DNA of 64,000 nucleotides from Ptiloglossa arizonensis. Its lineage: Eukaryota > Arthropoda > Insecta > Hymenoptera > Colletidae. Shown piece after piece: positions 1 through 9,739 of the stretch (position 1 is its first letter; each line of letters starts with the position of its first letter). Under the pieces are notes generated by a model. The model saw only the letters and a program-made list of their open reading frames with translations. It was not told the DNA's origin and searched no databases. Both the position numbers and the translations under genes were made by a program. The stretch lies in assembly GCF_051014685.1 (NCBI RefSeq), contig NW_027478523.1:1054001-1118000 (forward strand). Reading direction: 5' to 3'.

Positions 1-1562
1 TATGCGGATTGATCAATCCGTTCGCGAGATATGGCAGTTTGCAGATAAGCAACGCTTGAGAAACTCAAAATTTTCGCATTTCTGATGCTCGAAACGAGTA
101 ACTAGAGCGGCCTAGGGGAAAAGTACGCATACCGTTGTAATCGGGCGAGTTTCTACTTTCAGATACAACAGAAATTTTGCGGATTGGTCAATCCGTTTGC
201 GAGATGTGGCAGTTTGGAGGTAAGAAACGCATGAGAAACTCAAGATTTTCGCAGTTCTGATGCTCGAAACGAATAACTAGAGCGGCCTAGGGGAAAACTA
301 CACATACTGCTGTAATCGGGCGAGTTTCTACTTTCAGATGCAACAGAAATTTTGCGGAACGGTCAATCCGTTCGCGAGATATGGCAGTTTGGAGGTAAAA
401 AACGCTTGACAAACTCAAAATTTTCGCAGTTCTGATGCTCGAAACGAATAACTAGAACGACCTAGGGGAAAACTACACCTACCGTTGTAATCGGGCGAGC
501 TTCTACTTTCAGATACAACAGAAATTTTGCGGATTGGGCAATCCGTTCGCGAGATGTGGCAGTTTGGAGGTAAGAAACGCTTGAGAAACTCAAAATTTTC
601 GCAGTTCTGATGCTCGAAACGAATGACTAGAACGGCCTAGCGGAGAAGTACGCATACCGTTATAATCGGGCGAGTTTCTACTTTCAGAAGCAACAGAAAT
701 TTTGCGGATTGGTCATTCCGTTCGCGAGATATGGCAGTTTGGAGGTAAGAAACGCTTGAGAAACTCAAAATTTTTGCAGTTCTGATGCTCGAAACGAATA
801 ACTAGAACGGCCTAGGGGAAAAGTACGCATACCGATGTAATCGGGCGAGTTTCTACTTTCAGATGCAACAGAAATTTTGCGGATTGGTCGATCCGTTCGC
901 GAGATATGGCAGTTTGGAAGTAAGAAACGCTTGAGAAACTCAAAATTTTCGCAGTTCTGATGCTCGAAACTAATAACTAGAACGGCCCAGGGGAAAAGTG
1001 CGCATACCATTGTAATCGGGCGAGTTTCTACTTTCAAATGCATCAGATATTTTGCGGATTGGTCAATCCGTTCGCGAGATATGGCAGTTTGGGTGTAAGA
1101 AACGCTTGAGAAACTCAAAATTTTCGCAGTTCTGATGCTCGAAACGAATAACTAGAACGGCCTAGGGGAAAACTACACCTACCGTTGTAATCGGGTGAGT
1201 TTCTACTTTCAGATGTAACAGAAATTTTGCGGATTGGTCAATCCTTTCGCGAGATATGGCAGTTTGGAGGTAAGAAACGCTTGAGAAACTCAAAATTTTC
1301 GCAGTTCTGATGCTCGACATGAATAACTAGAACGGCCTAGGGGAAAAGTGCGCATACCGTTGTAATCGGGCGAGTTTCTACTTTCAGATGCAACAGAAAT
1401 TTTGCGGATTGGTCAATCCGTTCGCGAGATATGGCAGTTTGGAGATAAGAAACGCTTGAGAAACTCAAAATTTTCGCAGTTCTGATGCTCGAAACGAGTA
1501 ACTAGAGCGGCCTAGGGGAAAAGTACGCACACCGTTGTAATTTGGCGAGTTTCTACTTTCAG

Positions 1563-1619
1563 ATGCAACAGAAATTTTGCGGATTGGTCAATCCGTTCGC
1601 GAGATATGGCAGTTTGGAG
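1563..1619 (+). other. Exon-like open unit with splice-like borders (representative copy)
   Basis: Upstream is a pyrimidine-rich tract ending CTTTCAG; downstream is GAG/GTAAGAAA, close to the general eukaryotic donor consensus. The 57 nt between begin with ATG and are open, giving MQQKFCGLVNPFARYGSLE (19 residues). The next acceptor-like AG is at 1736-1737, so the putative intron is 118 nt (1620-1737), and 57 plus 118 makes one monomer. Because 57 is a multiple of 3, successive units would join in frame if spliced. Variant classes damage the signals: donor GAGATAAG, GCAGATAAG or GGTAAAAA, and acceptor CTTTCAAATG. There is no sign of a promoter or of a non-repeat coding partner. I treat it as a latent, probably coincidental feature, not a gene. 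Confidence 0.3.
1580..1595. other. Dyad-symmetric element in each monomer (representative copy)
   Basis: CGGATTG-GT-CAATCCG has 7-bp inverted arms around a 2-bp centre. It is present in most monomers. A recurrent variant changes the centre from GT to AT, which makes a perfect 16-bp palindrome (first copy at 5-20). Other variants break an arm: GATCGGTC, GGTCGATCC, CAATGTG and CAATCCTTT classes. A second short inverted repeat, TTGAG-AAA-CTCAA, lies about 35 bp downstream. Short dyads have been proposed as a common property of centromeric satellites that may favour non-B DNA. Whether this one extrudes is not known from sequence. Confidence 0.75.
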
Positions 1620-1705
1620 GTAAGAAACGCTTGAGAAACTCAAAATTTTCGCAGTTCTGATGCTCGAAACGAATAACTGGAACGGCCTAGGGGAAAACTA
1701 CACAC

Positions 1706-1720
1706 ACCGTTGTAATCGGG
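1706..1720 (+). promoter_or_regulatory. CENP-B-box-like motif 1 (representative copy)
   Basis: The 15-mer reads ACCG-TTGT-A-AT-CGGG. Against the CENP-B box core TTCG(N4)A(N2)CGGG it matches 7 of 9 essential bases, missing only the two leading T. Against the 17-bp mammalian consensus I count about 12 matches. It occurs in most monomers. Variant classes modify it: ACCGATGTAATCGGG and ACCGTTATAATCGGG keep the core match; ACCATTG loses the first CG; AATTTGG, AATTGGG and AATGGGG lose part of CGGG. Binding by a CENP-B or other pogo-derived protein is inference only, since host and protein are unknown. Confidence 0.45.
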
Positions 1721-4395
1721 CGAGTTTCTACTTTCAGATACAACAGAAATTTTGCGGATTGGTCAATCCGTTTGCGAGATGTGGCAGTTTGGAGGTAAGA
1801 AACGCTTGAGAAACTCAAAATTTTCGCAGTTCTGATGCTCGAAACGAATAACTAGAACGGCCTAGGGGAAAAGTACGCATGCCGATGTAATCGGGCGAGT
1901 TTCTACTTTCAGATGCAACAGAAATTTTGCGGATTGGTCAATCCGTTCGCGAGATGTGGCAGTTTGGAGGTAAGAAACGCTTGAGAAACTCAAAATTTTC
2001 GCAGTTCTGATGCTCGAAACGAATGACTAGAACGGCCTACGGGAGAAGTACGCATACCGTTGTAATCGGGCGAGTTTCTACTTTCAGATGCAACAGAAAT
2101 TTTGCGGATTGGTCGATCCGTTCGCGAGATATGGCAGTTTGGAAGTAAGAAACGCTTGAGAAAGTCAAAATTTTCGCAGTTCTGATGCTCGAAACGAATG
2201 ACTAGAACGGCCTAGCGGAGAAGTACGCATACCGTTGTAATCGGGCGAGTTTCTACTTTCAGAAGCAACAGAAATTTTGCGGATTGGTCAATCCGTTCGC
2301 GAGATATGGCAGTTTGGAGGTAAGAAACGCTTGAGAAACTCAAAATTTTCGCAGTTCTGATGCTCGAAACGAGTAACTAGAGCGGCCTAGGGGAAAAGTA
2401 CGCATACCGTTGTAATTGGGCGAGTTTCTACTTTCAGATGCAACAGAAATTTTGCGGATTGGTCAATGTGTTCGCGAGATATGGCAGTTTGGAGGTAAGA
2501 AACGCTTGAGAAACTCAAAATTTTCGCAGTTCTGATGCTCGAAACGAATTACTGGAACGGCCTAGGGGAAAACTACACCTACCGTTGTAATCGGGTGAGT
2601 TTCTACTTTCAGATGTAACAGAAATTTTGCGGATTGGTCAATCCTTTCGCGAGATATGGCAGTTTGGAGGTAAGAAACGCTTGAGAAACTCAAAATTTTC
2701 GCAGTTCTGATGCTCGACATGAATAACTAGAACGGCCTAGGGGAAAAGTGCGCATACCGTTGTAATCGGGCGAGTTTCTACTTTCAGATGCAACAGAAAT
2801 TTTGCGGATTGGTCAATCCGTTCGCGAGATATGGCAGTTTGGAGATAAGAAACGCTTGAGAAACTCAAAATTTTCGCAGTTCTGATGCTCGAAACGAGTA
2901 ACTAGAGCGGCCTAGGGGAAAAGTACGCACACCGTTGTAATTTGGCGAGTTTCTACTTTCAGATGCAACAGAAATTTTGCGGATTGGTCAATCCGTTCGC
3001 GAGATATGGCAGTTTGGAGGTAAGAAACGCTTGAGAAACTCAAAATTTTCGCAGTTCTGATGCTCGAAACGAATAACTGGAACGGCCTAGGGGAAAACTA
3101 CACACACCGTTGTAATCGGGCGAGTTTCTACTTTCAGATACAACAGAAATTTTGCGGATTGGTCAATCCGTTTGCGAGATGTGGCAGTTTGGAGGTAAGA
3201 AACGCTTGAGAAACTCAAAATTTTCGCAGTTCTGATGCTCGAAACGAATAACTAGAACGGCCTAGGGGAAAAGTACGCATGCCGATGTAATCGGGCGAGT
3301 TTCTACTTTCAGATGCAACAGAAATTTTGCGGATTGGTCAATCCGTTCGCGAGATGTGGCAGTTTGGAGGTAAGAAACGCTTGAGAAACTCAAAATTTTC
3401 GCAGTTCTGATGCTCGAAACGAATGACTAGAACGGCCTACGGGAGAAGTACGCATACCGTTGTAATCGGGCGAGTTTCTACTTTCAGATGCAACAGAAAT
3501 TTTGCGGATTGGTCGATCCGTTCGCGAGATATGGCAGTTTGGAAGTAAGAAACGCTTGAGAAAGTCAAAATTTTCGCAGTTCTGATGCTCGAAACGAATG
3601 ACTAGAACGGCCTAGCGGAGAAGTACGCATACCGTTGTAATCGGGCGAGTTTCTACTTTCAGAAGCAACAGAAATTTTGCGGATTGGTCAATCCGTTCGC
3701 GAGATATGGCAGTTTGGAGGTAAGAAACGCTTGAGAAACTCAAAATTTTCGCAGTTCTGATGCTCGAAACGAGTAACTAGAGCGGCCTAGGGGAAAAGTA
3801 CGCATACCGTTGTAATTGGGCGAGTTTCTACTTTCAGATGCAACAGAAATTTTGCGGATTGGTCAATGTGTTCGCGAGATATGGCAGTTTGGAGGTAAGA
3901 AACGCTTGAGAAACTCAAAATTTTCGCAGTTCTGATGCTCGAAACGAATTACTGGAACGGCCTAGGGGAAAACTACACATACCGTTGTAATCGGGCGAGT
4001 TTCTACTTTCAGATACAACAGAAATTTTGCGGATTGGTCAATCCGTTTGCGAGATGTGGCAGTTTGGAGGTAAGAAACGCTTGAGAAACTCAAGATTTTC
4101 GCAGTTCTGATGCTCGAAACGAATAACTGGAACGGCCTAGGGGAAAACTACACATACCGTTGTAATCGGGCGAGTTTCTACTTTCAGATACAACAGAAAT
4201 TTTGCGGATTGGTCAATCCGTTTGCGAGATGTGGCTGTTTGGAGGTAAGAAACGCTTGAGAAACTCAAAATTTTCGCAATTCTGATTCTCGAAACGAATA
4301 ACTAGAACGGCCTAGGGGATAAGTACGCATGCCGATGTAATGGGGCGAGTTTCTACTTTCAGATGCAACAGAAATTTTGCGGATTGGTCAATCCA

Positions 4396-5305
4396 TTCGC
4401 GAGATATGGCAGTTTGGAGGTAAGAAACGCTTGAGAAACTCAAAATTTTCGCAGTTCTGATGCTCGAAACGAATAACTAGAACGGCCTAGGGGAAAACTA
4501 CACCTACCGTTGTAATCGGGTGAGTTTCTACTTTCAGATGAAACAGAAATTTTGCGGATTGGTCAATCCGTTCGCGAGATATGGCAGTTTGGAGGTAAGA
4601 AACGCTTGAGAAACTCAAAATTTTCGCAGTTCTGATGCTCGAAATGAATAACTGGAACGGCCTAGGGGAAAAGTGCGCAAACCGTTGTAATCGGGCGAGT
4701 TTCTACTTTCAGATGCAGCAGAAATTATGCGGATTGATCAATCCGTTCGCGAGATATGGCAGTTTGCAGATAAGAAACGCATGAGAAACTCAAGATTTTC
4801 GCAGTTCTGATGCTCGAAACGAATAACTAGAGCGGCCTAGGGGAAAAGTACGCATACCGTTGTAATCGGGCGAGTTTCTACTTTCAGATACAACAGAAAT
4901 TTTGCGGATTGGGCAATCCGTTCGCGAGATATGGCAGTTTGGAGGTAAGAAACGCTTGAGAAACTCAAAATTTTCGCAGTTCTGATGCTCGAAACGAATA
5001 ACTAGAACGGCCTAGGGGAAAACTACACCTACCGTTGTAATCGGGTGAGTTTCTACTTTCAGATGAAACAGAAATTTTGCGGATTGGTCAATCCATTCGC
5101 GAGATATGGCAGTTTGGAGGTAAGAAACGCTTGAGAAACTCAAAATTTTCGCAGTTCTGATGCTCGAAATGAATAACTGGAACGGCCTAGGGGAAAAGTG
5201 CGCAAACCGTTGTAATCGGGCGAGTTTCTACTTTCAGATGCAGCAGAAATTATGCGGATTGATCAATCCGTTCGCGAGATATGGCAGTTTGCAGATAAGC
5301 AACGC
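4396..5305. repeat. 3-monomer (525-bp) partial tandem duplication
   Basis: About 4,396-4,780 matches 4,921-5,305 at a shift of 525 bp with few differences (for example CAATCCG against CAATCCA near 5,094). It includes the GAAATGAATAACTGG / GTGCGCAAACC / ATTATGCGG variant run. It contributes three of the extra monomers in family A unit 1. Confidence 0.65.
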
Positions 5306-8300
5306 TTGAGAAACTCAAAATTTTCGCATTTCTGATGCTCGAAACGAGTAACTAGAGCGGCCTAGGGGAAAAGTACGCATACCGTTGTAATCGGGCGAGT
5401 TTCTACTTTCAGATACAACAGAAATTTTGCGGATTGGTCAATCCGTTTGCGAGATGTGGCAGTTTGGAGGTAAGAAACGCATGAGAAACTCAAGATTTTC
5501 GCAGTTCTGATGCTCGAAACGAATAACTAGAGCGGCCTAGGGGAAAACTACACATACTGCTGTAATCGGGCGAGTTTCTACTTTCAGATGCAACAGAAAT
5601 TTTGCGGAACGGTCAATCCGTTCGCGAGATATGGCAGTTTGGAGGTAAAAAACGCTTGACAAACTCAAAATTTTCGCAGTTCTGATGCTCGAAACGAATA
5701 ACTAGAACGACCTAGGGGAAAACTACACCTACCGTTGTAATCGGGCGAGCTTCTACTTTCAGATACAACAGAAATTTTGCGGATTGGGCAATCCGTTCGC
5801 GAGATGTGGCAGTTTGGAGGTAAGAAACGCTTGAGAAACTCAAAATTTTCGCAGTTCTGATGCTCGAAACGAATGACTAGAACGGCCTAGCGGAGAAGTA
5901 CGCATACCGTTATAATCGGGCGAGTTTCTACTTTCAGAAGCAACAGAAATTTTGCGGATTGGTCATTCCGTTCGCGAGATATGGCAGTTTGGAGGTAAGA
6001 AACGCTTGAGAAACTCAAAATTTTTGCAGTTCTGATGCTCGAAACGAATAACTAGAACGGCCTAGGGGAAAAGTACGCATACCGATGTAATCGGGCGAGT
6101 TTCTACTTTCAGATGCAACAGAAATTTTGCGGATTGGTCGATCCGTTCGCGAGATATGGCAGTTTGGAAGTAAGAAACGCTTGAGAAACTCAAAATTTTC
6201 GCAGTTCTGATGCTCGAAACTAATAACTAGAACGGCCCAGGGGAAAAGTGCGCATACCATTGTAATCGGGCGAGTTTCTACTTTCAAATGCATCAGATAT
6301 TTTGCGGATTGGTCAATCCGTTCGCGAGATATGGCAGTTTGGGTGTAAGAAACGCTTGAGAAACTCAAAATTTTCGCAGTTCTGATGCTCGAAACGAATA
6401 ACTAGAACGGCCTAGGGGAAAACTACACCTACCGTTGTAATCGGGTGAGTTTCTACTTTCAGATGTAACAGAAATTTTGCGGATTGGTCAATCCTTTCGC
6501 GAGATATGGCAGTTTGGAGGTAAGAAACGCTTGAGAAACTCAAAATTTTCGCAGTTCTGATGCTCGACATGAATAACTAGAACGGCCTAGGGGAAAAGTG
6601 CGCATACCGTTGTAATCGGGCGAGTTTCTACTTTCAGATGCAACAGAAATTTTGCGGATTGGTCAATCCGTTCGCGAGATATGGCAGTTTGGAGATAAGA
6701 AACGCTTGAGAAACTCAAAATTTTCGCAGTTCTGATGCTCGAAACGAGTAACTAGAGCGGCCTAGGGGAAAAGTACGCACACCGTTGTAATTTGGCGAGT
6801 TTCTACTTTCAGATGCAACAGAAATTTTGCGGATTGGTCAATCCGTTCGCGAGATATGGCAGTTTGGAGGTAAGAAACGCTTGAGAAACTCAAAATTTTC
6901 GCAGTTCTGATGCTCGAAACGAATAACTGGAACGGCCTAGGGGAAAACTACACACACCGTTGTAATCGGGCGAGTTTCTACTTTCAGATACAACAGAAAT
7001 TTTGCGGATTGGTCAATCCGTTTGCGAGATGTGGCAGTTTGGAGGTAAGAAACGCTTGAGAAACTCAAAATTTTCGCAGTTCTGATGCTCGAAACGAATA
7101 ACTAGAACGGCCTAGGGGAAAAGTACGCATGCCGATGTAATCGGGCGAGTTTCTACCTTCAGATGCAACAGAAATTTTGCGGATTGGTCAATCCGTTCGC
7201 GAGATGTGGCAGTTTGGAGGTAAGAAACGCTTGAGAAACTCAAAATTTTCGCAGTTCTGATGCTCGAAACGAATGACTAGAACGGCCTACGGGAGAAGTA
7301 CGCATACCGTTGTAATCGGGCGAGTTTCTACTTTCAGATGCAACAGAAATTTTGCGGATTGGTCGATCCGTTCGCGAGATATGGCAGTTTGGAAGTAAGA
7401 AACGCTTGAGAAAGTCAAAATTTTCGCAGTTCTGATGCTCGAAACGAATGACTAGAACGGCCTAGCGGAGAAGTACGCATACCGTTGTAATCGGGCGAGT
7501 TTCTACTTTCAGAAGCAACAGAAATTTTGCGGATTGGTCAATCCGTTCGCGAGATATGGCAGTTTGGAGGTAAGAAACGCTTGAGAAACTCAAAATTTTC
7601 GCAGTTCTGATGCTCGAAACGAGTAACTAGAGCGGCCTAGGGGAAAAGTACGCATACCGTTGTAATTGGGCGAGTTTCTACTTTCAGATGCAACAGAAAT
7701 TTTGCGGATTGGTCAATGTGTTCGCGAGATATGGCAGTTTGGAGGTAAGAAACGCTTGAGAAACTCAAAATTTTCGCAGTTCTGATGCTCGAAACGAATT
7801 ACTGGAACGGCCTAGGGGAAAACTACACATACCGTTGTAATCGGGCGAGTTTCTACTTTCAGATACAACAGAAATTTTGCGGATTGGTCACTTCGTTTGC
7901 GAGATGTGGCAGTTTGGAGGTAAGAAACGCTTGCGAAACTCAAGATTTTCGCAGTTCTGATGCTCGAAACGAATAACTGGAACGGCCTAGGGGAAAACTA
8001 CACATACCGTTGTAATCGGGCGAGTTTCTACTTTCAGATACAACAGAAATTTTGCGGATTGGTCAATCCGTTTGCGAGATGTGGCAGTTTGGAGGTAAGA
8101 AACGCTTGAGAAACTCAAAATTTTCGCAATTCTGATTCTCGAAACGAATAACTAGAACGGCCTAGGGGATAAGTACGCATGCCGATGTAATGGGGCGAGT
8201 TTCTACTTTCAGATGCAACAGAAATTTTGCGGATTGGTCAATCCATTCGCGAGATATGGCAGTTTGGAGGTAAGAAACGCTTGAGAAACTCAAAATTTTC

Positions 8301-9726
8301 GCAGTTCTGATGCTCGAAACGAATAACTAGAACGGCCTAGGGGAAAACTACACCTACCGTTGTAATCGGGTGAGTTTCTACTTTCAGATGAAACAGAAAT
8401 TTTGCGGATTGGTCAATCCGTTCGCGAGATATGCCAGTTTGGAGGTAAGAAACGCTTGAGAAACTCAAAATTTTCGCAGTTCTGATGCTCGAAATGAATA
8501 ACTGGAACGGCCTAGGGGAAAAGTGCGCAAACCGTTGTAATCGGGCGAGTTTCTACTTTCAGATGCAGCAGAAATTATGCGGATTGATCAATCCGTTCGC
8601 GAGATATGGCAGTTTGCAGATAAGAAACGCTTGAGAAACTCAAAATTTTCGCATTTCTGATGCTCGAAACGAGTAACTAGAGCGGCCTAGGGGAAAAGTA
8701 CGCATACCGTTGTAATCGGGCGAGTTTCTACTTTCAGATACAACAGAAATTTTGCGGATTGGTCAATCCGTTTGCGAGATGTGGCAGTTTGGAGGTAAGA
8801 AACGCATGAGAAACTCAAGATTTTCGCAGTTCTGATGCTCGAAACGAATAACTAGAGCGGCCTAGGGGAAAACTACACATACTGCTGTAATCGGGCGAGT
8901 TTCTACTTTCAGATGCAACAGAAATATTGCGGAACGGTCAATCCGTTCGCGAGATATGGCAGTTTGGAGGTAAAAAACGCTTGACAAACTCAAAATTTTC
9001 GCAGTTCTGATGCTCGAAACGAATAACTAGAACGGCCTAGGGGAAAACTACACCTACCGTTGTAATCGGGTGAGTTTCTACTTTCAGATGAAACAGAAAT
9101 TTTGCGGATTGGTCAATCCGTTCGCGAGATATGGCAGTTTGGAGGTAAGAAACGCTTGAGAAACTCAAAATTTTCGCAGTTCTGATGCTCGAAACGAGTA
9201 ACTAGAGCGGCCTAGGGGAAAAGTACGCATACCGTTGTAATCGGGCGAGTTTCTTCTTTCAGAAGCAACAGAAATTTTGCGGATTGGTCAATCCGTTCGC
9301 GAGATATGGCAGTTTGGAGGTAAGAAACGCTTGAGAAACTCAAAATTTTCGCAGTTCTGATGCTCGAAATGAATAACTGGAACGGCCTAGGGGAAAAGTG
9401 CGCAAACCGTTGTAATCGGGCGAGTTTCTACTTTCAGATGCAGCAGAAATTATGCGGATTGATCAATCCGTTCGCGAGATATGGCAGTTTGCAGATAAGA
9501 AACGCTTGAGAAACTCAAAATTTTCGCAGTTCTGATGCTCGAAACGAATAACTAGGACGGCCTAGGGGAAAAGTGCGCATACCGTTGTAATCGGGCGAGT
9601 TTCTACTTTCAGATGCAACAGAAATTTTGCGGATTGGTCAATCCGTTTGCGAGATGTGGCAGTTTGGAGGTAAGAAACGCTTGAGAAACTCAAAAATTTC
9701 GCAGTTCTGATGCTCGAAACGAGTAA

Positions 9727-9739
9727 CTAGGCGCCCTAG
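9727..9739. other. 174-bp monomer signature with GGCGCC hairpin
   Basis: A 1-bp loss plus substitution turns CTAGAGCGGCCTAG into CTAGG-CGC-CCTAG, a 13-bp inverted repeat with 5-bp arms and a GGCGCC core. It recurs at about 17,600, 28,449, 29,671, 30,720, 34,741, 37,365, 38,588, 40,862, 42,086, 43,659 and 50,130, always in the GAGTAAC monomer class. It is a convenient marker of family B units. A related CTAGGCGGCC form marks the right-end HOR. Confidence 0.7.

Larger units (their letters stand above)
1575..1749 (+). repeat. Representative satellite monomer (near-consensus)
   Basis: This copy differs from my consensus at about two sites (CTGG for CTAG near 1679; CACACACC for CACATACC near 1705). 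Sub-elements in order: 16-bp dyad 1580-1595; TTCG(N4)A(N2)TGGC 1596-1610; donor-like GAG/GTAAGA with GT at 1620-1621; hairpin TTGAG-AAA-CTCAA 1631-1643; AAAATTTT 1642-1649; CCTAGG 1686-1691; ACCG(N4)A(N2)CGGG 1706-1720; acceptor-like pyrimidine tract ending in AG at 1736-1737. Because 175 is 1 modulo 3, any reading frame shifts by one frame in each successive monomer. That is why open frames here are short and recur only where particular variant monomers remove stops. Confidence 0.9.
1155..3954. repeat. Tandem duplication of an 8-monomer unit (2 x 1,400 bp)
   Basis: 1155-2554 and 2555-3954 look identical by eye, with homology continuing to about 2577/3977. Both hold the ordered variants GTGAG/GATGTAAC, CGACATGAA, AATTTGG, CACACACC, GCATGCCGATG, CCTACGGG, AAAGTC/CCTAGCGG and AATTGGG/CAATGTG. 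The second family A unit (5251-8575) has only one copy of the 8-mer, so the duplication arose after the units separated, or was lost from unit 2. Confidence 0.85.
1..9030. repeat. Family A HOR block (units of 30 and 19 monomers plus a partial)
   Basis: Position 5251 restarts the sequence seen at position 1, and 8576 restarts it again. Unit 1 is 1-5250 (30 monomers); unit 2 is 5251-8575 (19 monomers); a third partial copy runs 8576 to about 9030 before diverging. The 11-monomer difference is explained by an 8-monomer tandem duplication and a 3-monomer duplication found only in unit 1. All monomers in this block are 175 bp with no indels seen. Diagnostic variants include GCATGCCGATG, CCTACGGGAG, AAAGTCAAAA, GTAATTGGG, CAATGTGTTCG and GAATTACTGG. 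Confidence 0.85.

Noticed and set aside
651..670. TATAAT in the CCGTTATAATCGGG variant as a bacterial -10 promoter
   Set aside because: It is a one-base variant of the common GTTGTAAT. The array is eukaryotic-type satellite with no gene downstream.
880..900. Pol III B-box or tRNA-like GGTCGATCC
   Set aside because: It does not align with GGTTCGANNCC without gaps, has no A box at the right distance, and no T-run terminator or cloverleaf.
765..1118. 117-codon minus-strand open frame (MSFSSVSYTQTAISRERI...) recurring at 6,015, 10,563, 14,236, 18,434, 27,534, 31,554, 35,575, 39,422 and others
   Set aside because: It lies wholly in two satellite monomers, repeats the same peptide segments in shifted frames, and is open only where the variant GAAACTAATAAC/CCCAGG monomer removes stops. 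Spacing follows the HOR, and there is no gene context.
1731..1737. A real spliced gene built from the exon-like units
   Set aside because: No promoter, no unique exon, no polyadenylation signal AATAAA and frequent variant loss of donor or acceptor. Kept only as a finding to test.
7785..7976. Short + strand open frames of 63-77 codons (also 21,159, 40,142, 41,541)
   Set aside because: They run through the repeat from an internal ATG. The 21,159 frame also depends on indels in the suspected low-quality region.
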